Shown piece by piece: positions 7,321 through 13,799 of a stretch of 14,231 nucleotides of DNA (the stretch's first letter is position 1; every line of letters begins with the position of its first letter). The position numbers and the translations under genes are program-made. Source of the DNA: Candidatus Thorarchaeota archaeon (GTDB lineage Archaea > Asgardarchaeota > Thorarchaeia > Thorarchaeales > Thorarchaeaceae); assembly GCA_016840245.1 (NCBI GenBank), contig JAEOST010000481.1, forward strand, positions 1-14,231, given 5' to 3'. A model generated the notes under the pieces. The model searched no databases and was not told the DNA's origin. It saw only the letters and a program-made list of their open reading frames with translations.

Positions 7321-9300
7321 ATGAGGTCAGGACTATTAACCTGTATTCTAGCTATGCTGATGATATTCTCAATATCAATGACGAGTGCTATGAGTTCTCA
7401 GGACACCTTCTATAACACTAGTGAGCCTATTGCTAATCTACCGAGCTCGTTCTTTACAAACGTTGACATATCTGAGAATGAGTATTCGAGTTTCAATCTC
7501 TCTCTGAAACTAAATCATATACCTTCGCAGGTTCAAGGAAACCTGACACTTGATTATTACAATAATGATCCCGTTTCATTTTCACGAATTCCATTACACA
7601 TCTTTACCTCAGGAATGCTATACAATTATAGACAAGGAATCGTAGATATCAATGATGTGAGGTCTGGAGGAGAGAGTGGTCCTATACTTCAATACAACGT
7701 CTTTCAAGACCAACAGATAATGTGGGTAAATCTGACAGACCCAGTTGGGCCTGAGGAGAGGACAACTATCTACATCTCATTTCTGACCACATTACCAGAT
7801 GGGGGATACGACAGAGCTAATTCACATGGAACAGACATTGAGCAGGATAGAATCTTCTCTTTTGCGAATAGCTATCCATTACCATGTGTATATGATGAAT
7901 ATGAGGGTTGGAATACCTATCCGTACTATCAGGTAGGTGAACCATTCTACTTCGACATGGCCTATTACGACTTCTATATTGAGGCAGATAAAGACCTAGT
8001 AGTCGCTGCCACTGGAGAGCTCGTCGGACTAACTGACAAGGGATCCACCAATCTCTATCACTATGATCCTGTCTTACCAGTACGAGAAGTCACATTCTCC
8101 GCATCAAAATATTTCCAAGTCATCTCAAATGAAGTGAGGGGCGTCAATCTCTCACTCTACTTCTTATCAGAGTTCGAACAGTATTGGAACGACACAGGAG
8201 TACCAACTGCAGCGCAGTCGCTCATGCTGTTCAACGACTCATTTGGGGTATATCCCTATCCTACACTGAATCTTGTAACACATCACGCATCCTATGGTGG
8301 AATGGAGTATCCACTTCAAGTGCATATTTCTACTAGTGTAGATCCATCCTCAGTATTTTTTGAGCTTGTCATTGTTCACGAGATTGCGCATGAGTGGTGG
8401 TATCAGTTGGTTGGGAATGATGAAGTGGACCAAGGTTTCCTTGACGAAGGACTGGCTTGTTGGTCACACCTCTACTATGGAGAAATGGTTCGTAATGACT
8501 GGCATTATTTCCAAGAGAATCCACTACCTAATGTCGTGAACGCCTGGTACGCGAATAATGAACTACCACACAAAATCAATGCATCAGCTTTTGAGTATGA
8601 ACCTGAGGCATACCAATTTACTGCTTATACTAAAGCCCCTGTCGTATTCGAGAAGCTTCGCCAAATAATTGGCAATGATGCCTTCATGACTGGATTAAGA
8701 ATGATATTTCAGGAGAATGCTTTCGAGTTTATGTGGCTATCCGAGGTTCAGCAAGCATTTGAAACTAGTTCAGGACAAAGTCTAGATTGGTTCTTTGATC
8801 CGTGGTTTGAAAATGAATACTTACCTGACTACAGTATAGATTCTGCATTATTCTACAATGATACAGCAACATTAGAGGTCACTATAAGTGATGCAAATGA
8901 GGACATCAACGAGTTCTCATACTCTCAGCTCGTACCAATCAGAGTATATTCGGAAATTGTTGAGATAGTAGATGTTGTGGAGTGGATAAATGGAACTACC
9001 ACCCTAAGATTTGAAGAGCTACCACTTGAACCAACTGAAGTTGTTCTTGCCATAGAGGGATTCGTCCTAGCTAGAACTCTCTCCATACACGACGAACAAA
9101 TAACGTATGAGGATATTGAAATTACATACACAGTAACGCCATCGACTGGCACCACATCAACAGTGACATCAGAAACAACATCATCAAGTACTCCTCCACC
9201 GGGCCAATTGATTGATTTTTCACTTATTATAGCCGTAGGTGGAGCTGTTATTGCGGTTTTCGTTATTATTGTGATATGGGCACGAAGAAGTGATGGTTGA
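7321..9300 (+). CDS. M1-family zinc aminopeptidase-like protein, secreted and membrane-anchored
   Basis: This is a gluzincin metallopeptidase of 659 residues. A signal peptide covers about residues 1-25 (MRSGLLTC followed by a hydrophobic run to TSAMSS). An M1-type N-terminal beta domain follows. The catalytic domain has GGMEY at 326-330 (the GAMEN-like exopeptidase loop), the zinc site HEIAH at 353-357, and the third ligand Glu376 in LDEGLA, which is the M1 spacing HExxH-x18-E. A likely catalytic tyrosine is Tyr436 in AYTKAP. The C-terminus has a Ser/Thr-rich stalk from about 9130 to 9200 and one membrane span at about 632-655, followed by ARRSDG. It should therefore act outside the cell, tethered by its C-terminus, trimming peptides for uptake or processing surface proteins. 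I chose ATG 7321, with AGGTGA eight bases ahead, over GTG 7309. Confidence 0.9.
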   Translation: MRSGLLTCILAMLMIFSISMTSAMSSQDTFYNTSEPIANLPSSFFTNVDISENEYSSFNLSLKLNHIPSQVQGNLTLDYYNNDPVSFSRIPLHIFTSGMLYNYRQGIVDINDVRSGGESGPILQYNVFQDQQIMWVNLTDPVGPEERTTIYISFLTTLPDGGYDRANSHGTDIEQDRIFSFANSYPLPCVYDEYEGWNTYPYYQVGEPFYFDMAYYDFYIEADKDLVVAATGELVGLTDKGSTNLYHYDPVLPVREVTFSASKYFQVISNEVRGVNLSLYFLSEFEQYWNDTGVPTAAQSLMLFNDSFGVYPYPTLNLVTHHASYGGMEYPLQVHISTSVDPSSVFFELVIVHEIAHEWWYQLVGNDEVDQGFLDEGLACWSHLYYGEMVRNDWHYFQENPLPNVVNAWYANNELPHKINASAFEYEPEAYQFTAYTKAPVVFEKLRQIIGNDAFMTGLRMIFQENAFEFMWLSEVQQAFETSSGQSLDWFFDPWFENEYLPDYSIDSALFYNDTATLEVTISDANEDINEFSYSQLVPIRVYSEIVEIVDVVEWINGTTTLRFEELPLEPTEVVLAIEGFVLARTLSIHDEQITYEDIEITYTVTPSTGTTSTVTSETTSSSTPPPGQLIDFSLIIAVGGAVIAVFVIIVIWARRSDG

Positions 9301-9305
9301 GTGTC

Positions 9306-9824
9306 CTACTCACCAAGTTCCGCCTTGTGTTTCTTTCCTAGCTCAACATAGAGTTCTGCACCGGCCATGAAAGATGCAAGAAGACCATCAGAAACCTCCT
9401 TCTTGACCTTGCCGGGAATACCAACCACTAGGCTTCTATCTGGTATCACACTACCCTGGGTGACTACAGATCCTGCACCAATCACACACTCATTTCCTAC
9501 TTTGGCTCCATCTAGTACAATGGCACCCATACCCACAACAGTTCGGTCACCTATCTCACATGCATGTATCAAAGAATTATGCCCTGCAGTCACATACTCC
9601 CCAATTATAGACGGATTTGTGAAAGTAGTATGTACAGTGGCATTGTCCTGGATAGATGTCCCTTTCCCCACACGGATGTAGTTCATGTCCGCACGAAGTA
9701 CTGCAGAATACCAGATACTTGCGTCTTCTCCAATCTCAACGTCGCCAATTAGTGAGGCTTGAGGTGATAAATATGCACTTGGATGTATCTTTGGTAGTTT
9801 ACCGTCGAACTTGTAGAGGCCCAT
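9306..9824 (-). CDS. Gamma-class carbonic anhydrase-like hexapeptide-repeat protein (CamH type)
   Basis: This is a left-handed beta-helix protein of 172 residues built of hexapeptide repeats (for example IGDVEIGEDA, VGMGAIVLDGAKVG, IGAGSVV), closing with GIPGKVKKEV and a C-terminal helix. The zinc ligands of gamma carbonic anhydrases are present as His65 (VHTT), His82 and His87 (GHNSLIHAC), with Arg44, Asp46, Gln59 and Asp60 also in place. Only 17 residues separate the first two histidines, so it lacks the acidic loop and proton-shuttle glutamate of Methanosarcina Cam and resembles the short CamH/YrdA group. Activity as a carbonic anhydrase is therefore possible but not assured; a metal-dependent acyltransferase role is the alternative. 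The ATG at 9824 is preceded by AGGTG. It ends five bases from the convergent peptidase gene. Confidence 0.88.
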   Translation of the reverse strand: MGLYKFDGKLPKIHPSAYLSPQASLIGDVEIGEDASIWYSAVLRADMNYIRVGKGTSIQDNATVHTTFTNPSIIGEYVTAGHNSLIHACEIGDRTVVGMGAIVLDGAKVGNECVIGAGSVVTQGSVIPDRSLVVGIPGKVKKEVSDGLLASFMAGAELYVELGKKHKAELGE

Positions 9825-9858
9825 TAATTCGCACCTGAACCCCGGTACACTGTTTTGA

Positions 9859-9865
9859 CTATAAG
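9859..9865. promoter_or_regulatory. TATA-like element between divergent genes
   Basis: CTATAAG (CTTATAG on the other strand) lies in the 98-base divergent gap. On the minus strand it would start transcription near 9836, just ahead of the carbonic anhydrase-like gene. On the plus strand it would start near 9888, ahead of 9923. It could serve either or both. Confidence 0.3.
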
Positions 9866-9922
9866 ATTACCTAAAAGGCGGTGATGCTGATACGGGATTA
9901 GCAGCCCTCAGGATGATACATA

Positions 9923-10543
9923 ATGCCATTCACCATCTTCCACTACCCACTTGCATGGGGATTGTCAAGAGTTGATAAGAGACTCTCATTGCCAGCTCTA
10001 ATAGTAGGGGCAGTCATGCCAGATATTGAAGTCCCATTTCTAATCATGTTCTTTAGAGGTATACTGCCTGATCATTACATTCTGCACAGCCTCATTGGCT
10101 CATTGACCATAGGTCTGCTACTCACTGTGATTGTGACACGATACATATACCCAGTTGTCATATCTGTTATCTTTGGTGTGAATCGTGAGGCTCTAGATGG
10201 GGCATGTCGGGTGACACCTGTTATGATTCTGTCTTGCGTAATCGGACTGGTGAGTCATCTTCTTCTTGATTATCCAATGCACCCCTATAGCCAGATATTC
10301 TGGCCGTTCATCGATGCGCGACTCCTAGTTGGACCACTTGTTCTCTTTTTTGCTCAGGGAACTACAATGCGACAGGGATTCATTACTGCTAACATGTTTA
10401 CGACTGCAGTCATGGTAATATGGTGGATAGCAATATTCATCGTTATCAGAAAGAATGTCTGGGAGGAGCACTGGGTAGGACGAAGAGATCCAACAAGCGA
10501 TACCAATCGTGAAGACGTGCATCAGTCCTCAGACGGCATCTGA
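9923..10543 (+). CDS. Multi-pass membrane protein, DUF4184/YdjM-like
   Basis: A 206-residue integral membrane protein that opens with MPFTIFHYPLAW and continues to ALIVGAVMPDIE (Pro33, Asp34). This is the pattern of DUF4184 and the related YdjM 'membrane-bound metal-dependent hydrolase' group. Conserved polar residues lie in or beside the membrane: His7, Asp34, His55, and the second motif SHLLLDYPMHP with His112, Asp116 and His120. Hydrophobic spans cover about 23-44, 55-72, 75-86, 100-116, 133-145 and 157-175, followed by a charged hydrophilic tail. The histidine/aspartate set suggests metal binding, but no reaction is established for the family. The start ATG follows AGGATG. Its last 22 bases overlap the convergent LRR gene. 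Confidence 0.72.
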   Translation: MPFTIFHYPLAWGLSRVDKRLSLPALIVGAVMPDIEVPFLIMFFRGILPDHYILHSLIGSLTIGLLLTVIVTRYIYPVVISVIFGVNREALDGACRVTPVMILSCVIGLVSHLLLDYPMHPYSQIFWPFIDARLLVGPLVLFFAQGTTMRQGFITANMFTTAVMVIWWIAIFIVIRKNVWEEHWVGRRDPTSDTNREDVHQSSDGI

Positions 10544-11013
10544 ATAAATTGAATTTTGAAGAATTGGTTCAGTATCACTTGAGGCCAGCTCCCAATCGAC
10601 CGTAAGAGAAGATTAGCATTTAGTACGGTTGAATCATCATAGGTGAGATCTTTTAATTCTGGACAGTGGAAGAGAGGAGAGAGGTCAATACATTGAAACT
10701 GATTGCCCTGTAATTCGACTTCCTCTAGTTTAGTGCAGTCAGTCAATGGAGAGAGATCGATCTCGACAAGAAGGTTGTTGGATAAATGAATACTTTCAAG
10801 ACTTATGCATCTACTCAATGGCGTGAGATCTATCTCAGGTATTCTGTTATTCCGTAGACTGAGACTCTTGAGATTTTGACACCAGATAAGCGGGAGTAAG
10901 TCTATTGACACGATTTCGCGTAGATCCAAGTTTATCTCGGTCTCATCGGTTCTGAACTTCTCGTGTTTCTCGTCGTTTGTTGTAGTCACATATCTGATGT
11001 GGATGTGATCCAT
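10522..11013 (-). CDS. Leucine-rich-repeat protein with 24-residue IDLxPL repeats
   Basis: A 163-residue soluble protein. After a charged N-terminal segment (about 1-27), the repeat IDLxPLxxCxxL...LxLxxN begins at residues 37, 61, 85 and 109, an exact 24-residue spacing. Three repeats are complete and the fourth runs into a C-terminal cap with WPQVILNQFF. There is no signal peptide or membrane span, so it should be cytoplasmic. LRR solenoids usually bind proteins; no partner is visible. This repeat type (IDLSPL...C) is one I associate with LRR families expanded in Asgard archaea, which supports the taxonomic guess. It is divergent from the DUF1028 gene and overlaps the end of the DUF4184-like gene by 22 bases. 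The ATG at 11013 is the first clear start, though no strong ribosome site is obvious. Confidence 0.85.
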   Translation of the reverse strand: MDHIHIRYVTTTNDEKHEKFRTDETEINLDLREIVSIDLLPLIWCQNLKSLSLRNNRIPEIDLTPLSRCISLESIHLSNNLLVEIDLSPLTDCTKLEEVELQGNQFQCIDLSPLFHCPELKDLTYDDSTVLNANLLLRSIGSWPQVILNQFFKIQFIQMPSED

Positions 11014-11111
11014 CAGATTCTCGCCTCCAAGTATGTTGTTAGACAGGATTTCTCAGCAATCAATCTTCCGTGTCTCAACTCACATCTATCTTTCGTTCAT
11101 GGACTGCGAAG

Positions 11112-11119
11112 ATACATAT
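11112..11119 (+). promoter_or_regulatory. TATA-like element ahead of the DUF1028 gene
   Basis: ATACATAT lies 33-40 bases before the ATG at 11152, with GGGGA at 11141-11145 as the ribosome site. Initiation near 11141 would give a very short leader. The 138-base divergent gap (11014-11151) shows nothing else clear. Confidence 0.3.
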
Positions 11120-11151
11120 CATGGATATGTAAGCAAAAATGGGGATTCATC

Positions 11152-12042
11152 ATGAAAAAGCCACATCTAGCAATTCCCTCAACATTCTCAGTTGTAGCTC
11201 GTGACCCTGAGAATGGAGACATGGGTGTAATTGTCCAGTCCAAGTTTCCTGCTGTGGGAGCGTTGGTCCCATGGGCTATAGCAGGAGTTGGAGCAGTAGC
11301 GACGCAAGCTTGGGTCGAACCAGCATTTGGTCCATGGGGTCTCGAGCACATGCTGAAAGGGAGGTCAGCTGAGGAAACCGCGAAGGAACTGGTTAAGAAC
11401 GATGATGAATCCATGCGAGAACATCGACAGTTTGGCATTGTTGATTCAAAGGGCAGAGCTGCGGCTTACACCGGAAGGGACTGTATGGAATGGGCAGGTC
11501 ATATCGTCGGAAACGGTTATGCATGCCAAGGAAACATCCTAACTGGAGAAGACGTTGTAACCAATATGGCTGAGGCTTACGAAAAGACTGAGGGAGATAT
11601 TGTTGACAAGCTCTTTGCAGCGCTGAATGCAGGACAGGCAGCTGGTGGTGATAAGAGGGGGATGCAGTCTGCTGCAATCTATGTGGTTAGAGACGGTGCA
11701 TGCTATGGTGGAGTCTTGGATCGATGGATTGACGTCAGGGTAGATGAGCATCCTAGTCCAATTGAGGAATTAGAACGTGTCTTCCAGATTTATGACATGA
11801 CTCTATTAAGTCGAGAGAACCCAAGTAGATTGCACAAACTGGAGGGAGACCTAGCAATCAAAGTACAGAAGGCGTTACAGAAATTGGGCCTCATAGACAC
11901 CATAACTGAGGACGTGTTTCCTGAGAAAGCACTGGAGAAGTTCATGGGTATATACAACTTCGAGAACAAGATGCGTGATGATGGAACAATCTGGCAGAGT
12001 GTTCTGGAATACATGTTCAAAGAAGCGGAACTGGATGAATAA
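11152..12042 (+). CDS. DUF1028 family (Ntn-hydrolase-like) protein with PG_binding_2-like C-terminus
   Basis: A 296-residue protein of the DUF1028 family, which has an Ntn-hydrolase-like fold. Signature stretches are STFSVVARDPENGDMG at about 10-25, AVGALVPWAIAGVGAVATQA near 34-53, RQFGIVDSKG at 92-101, WAGHIVGNGYACQGN at 114-128, AGGDKRGMQSAAI at 164-176, and the DVRVDEHPSPIEELERV end of the domain. The C-terminal 70 residues (LEGDLAIKVQKALQKLG, then YNFENKM and WQSVLEYM) match the small helical tail that often follows DUF1028 and was named as putative peptidoglycan binding. No signal peptide is visible, so it is probably cytoplasmic. A role in peptide or amide hydrolysis is often suggested but unproven. 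The open frame extends upstream to 10963, yet homology begins only at ATG 11152, which has GGGGA ahead of it. Confidence 0.9.
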   Translation: MKKPHLAIPSTFSVVARDPENGDMGVIVQSKFPAVGALVPWAIAGVGAVATQAWVEPAFGPWGLEHMLKGRSAEETAKELVKNDDESMREHRQFGIVDSKGRAAAYTGRDCMEWAGHIVGNGYACQGNILTGEDVVTNMAEAYEKTEGDIVDKLFAALNAGQAAGGDKRGMQSAAIYVVRDGACYGGVLDRWIDVRVDEHPSPIEELERVFQIYDMTLLSRENPSRLHKLEGDLAIKVQKALQKLGLIDTITEDVFPEKALEKFMGIYNFENKMRDDGTIWQSVLEYMFKEAELDE

Positions 12043-12053
12043 GCATGTAGGCG

Positions 12054-12066
12054 TTCTTATTAAGAA
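12054..12066. promoter_or_regulatory. 13-base inverted repeat upstream of the DUF998-like gene
   Basis: TTCTTA-T-TAAGAA is a perfect 6-base inverted repeat around one base, in the 80-base gap between two + strand genes and 57-69 bases before the ATG at 12123. It is AT-rich enough to be a promoter element (TTATTAAG) and symmetric enough to be an operator. No partner regulator is known. Confidence 0.3.
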
Positions 12067-12122
12067 GAATAGCACTCATTCGGAGTTATCACTTAGAACT
12101 CTTACATTAATGGGTGGTTAAA

Positions 12123-12776
12123 ATGTTAGAAAATTGGAAGAGACTTGGTGCTTGGTGTGGTGTGTTTGCAGGAATTCAGTTCATCATCATAACATTCGCA
12201 CTAATGATTCCATATCCTGAAGGATATTCTTTCCTTGATAATACATTCAGTTCGTTAGGATTATCAGTGACACGAGGATATCCAACGCCGTTGAATTGGT
12301 TCTTTTTCGCTACTGCGACAACATTAGCTGGAGTCCTTTCAATGCCATTCTGGCTCTCGATTCGGACCTTATTCACAGAAACAACACCAGAAAAAATACT
12401 CAGCGGGCTAGGAACTGCTGTGGGGCTTATTGCCGGACCTTGCCTAGCAGGAGTTGGTATCTTTGCGGCGGATTTATACGGACCGCAGCACGGCTGGTCA
12501 ACAATTCTCTTCTTCTTGCTGTTTTCGTCAGCAATCATCATTTACTCGATTGCAATTTTCATTAACAAAGGCTACGAACCAGTGTATGCTCTTATTGGAA
12601 TTGTGGTCGCAATCATCAGCTATAGCTACATCTTGATTCCAGGATTCCTAGGACTCTCAGGAGCAGCCATGCAGAAATTAGCGGTCTATTCCATGATACT
12701 CTACTCGGTAATTCAGGGCTACAAACTGCTGAAAGTATTCGAAACTCCAGAACCAACAACTGCAGAAATCGGCTAA
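12123..12776 (+). CDS. Six-span membrane protein, DUF998-like
   Basis: A 217-residue integral membrane protein with six hydrophobic spans at about 10-30, 59-81, 94-115, 126-147, 154-174 and 178-203. The first span is followed by an outer loop with PYPEGYSFLDNTFSSLG, similar to the 'GY...N..SxLG' region of DUF998 proteins. Between spans three and four lies FAADLYGPQHG, resembling that family's conserved Asp and Gly-x-x-His. The C-terminal tail is short and polar. Function is unknown; it has no transport signature, nucleotide site or catalytic motif. I prefer ATG 12123, with GGGTGGT just upstream, over GTG 12114, which lies in that ribosome site. It converges on the Lrp-like regulator with eight bases between stops. 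Confidence 0.65.
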   Translation: MLENWKRLGAWCGVFAGIQFIIITFALMIPYPEGYSFLDNTFSSLGLSVTRGYPTPLNWFFFATATTLAGVLSMPFWLSIRTLFTETTPEKILSGLGTAVGLIAGPCLAGVGIFAADLYGPQHGWSTILFFLLFSSAIIIYSIAIFINKGYEPVYALIGIVVAIISYSYILIPGFLGLSGAAMQKLAVYSMILYSVIQGYKLLKVFETPEPTTAEIG

Positions 12777-12784
12777 CCTACGCC

Positions 12785-13711
12785 TCATAGAAGCCACTCC
12801 TCCAATGATATCTGGGATCTAGTGTCAAGAATATCCTCATTTGCATAGAGCGCTCGTAGAAAACTATTGTAGGCATCAACGCTTTTTGTTCGCACAGTGG
12901 CAAAAAGACTAAAATCTTCACCAACTCGATGAAGAGCCCATACCTCTTTCATATGACTGATACGCTTAGCAGTGTCAGCTATCGAACCAGGTTGAGGTTT
13001 AATCTCCAGAAAGAATTTGATTGGAAGTCCTATCTTGTTAAACTCCAGTTCGATTGAGTAACCCACAATGGCTCCTCTCTCTTCAAGTCGCCGCATTGCT
13101 TTTGATACAGCAGGTTGACTCAGTGTGGGCCGCATCTTCTTACCAATCTCAAGCTGGGTTAGAGGTAAATAATGGTAGTCAGTGGGTGAGAACCTCGTTA
13201 ATACCTTCATGAGTTCCCAATCACTAGATGCTATAGTGGTAGACAATCGAGTTGCTCGTTCCAAAGAGAACCCATGTGTCTTGTATGTTGAGAGAACCTG
13301 TACTAAGTTATAATTTTGAGAACCAGAGCCTGCAACCACCTTGTCGATATTATCAAGGAACTCCTCAAACTTGCTGGCATCTCTGAATCTGAATAATCCA
13401 AGAAGAGAATGTTCACCAGATATACCGTCTAGGGACTCAAGTGCATCCATCTTCAGAAGAGCTTCACTCACACCAGTTTCGCGTGGATTGGTATTGATGA
13501 GGGTAATTGTGTTTCGCTCTGCATATACTTGAGCTGGGTCAAGGATTGTGACATATGATCTAATTACCCTCTTCTCCACAAGGCGTTTCACATTGTTGGT
13601 TACCCAATTCCTTCCTTTCCCAATTCTCTCTGCTAGGGTGCTCACACTCAACCTAGAGTTGGATAATAATAGCTTGAGCAACTCAAGTTGTTTCTCAGGA
13701 ATAGAATGCAC
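12785..13711 (-). CDS. Double-length Lrp/AsnC-type transcriptional regulator
   Basis: A 308-residue DNA-binding protein made of two Lrp-like units in tandem; ordinary Lrp/AsnC proteins have about 150 residues. Unit one has a winged helix at about 7-55 (LSVSTLAERIGKGRNWVTNN) and a RAM-like ligand/oligomer domain at about 68-145. Unit two has a helix-turn-helix at about 165-222 (IGKKMRPTLSQPAVSKAMRR) and a RAM-like domain at about 230-306. The two units differ widely, so the fusion is old. It begins with GTG at 13711, with GGGTG about eight bases upstream. Divergent position beside ahcY, and a dyad just before its own start, suggest it represses itself and may control ahcY in response to an amino acid or methionine-cycle metabolite; this is inference. 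A siroheme decarboxylase, which has a similar fold, is a less likely alternative. Confidence 0.82.
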   Translation of the reverse strand: MHSIPEKQLELLKLLLSNSRLSVSTLAERIGKGRNWVTNNVKRLVEKRVIRSYVTILDPAQVYAERNTITLINTNPRETGVSEALLKMDALESLDGISGEHSLLGLFRFRDASKFEEFLDNIDKVVAGSGSQNYNLVQVLSTYKTHGFSLERATRLSTTIASSDWELMKVLTRFSPTDYHYLPLTQLEIGKKMRPTLSQPAVSKAMRRLEERGAIVGYSIELEFNKIGLPIKFFLEIKPQPGSIADTAKRISHMKEVWALHRVGEDFSLFATVRTKSVDAYNSFLRALYANEDILDTRSQISLEEWLL

Positions 13712-13723
13712 TGTTTTACACCC

Positions 13724-13738
13724 GAACTAGCACAGTTC
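13724..13738. promoter_or_regulatory. 15-base dyad, candidate operator for the Lrp-like regulator
   Basis: GAACT-AGCAC-AGTTC is a perfect 5-base inverted repeat with a 5-base spacer, 13-27 bases upstream of the regulator's GTG start. A 15-base dyad is the usual form of Lrp-family sites. On the minus strand it would lie at or just after the predicted transcription start, suited to self-repression. Confidence 0.4.
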
Positions 13739-13761
13739 ATTCGATTTTGAGATGTAGGATT

Positions 13762-13769
13762 CATATATG
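13762..13769. promoter_or_regulatory. Palindromic TATA element between the Lrp-like gene and ahcY
   Basis: CATATATG is an 8-base palindrome in the 88-base divergent gap. On the plus strand initiation about 25 bases away falls near 13791, within ten bases of the ahcY start, so that transcript would be leaderless or nearly so. On the minus strand it falls near 13740, next to the dyad at 13724-13738. Confidence 0.4.
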
Positions 13770-13799
13770 TCCTCCTCTCGCAGGGAAATTGTGGTTTTT

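Noticed and set aside
10963..11151. 63-codon upstream extension of the DUF1028 frame
   Set aside because: Homology begins at ATG 11152, which has its own ribosome site. The extension overlaps the start of the LRR gene and has no family similarity that I recognise.
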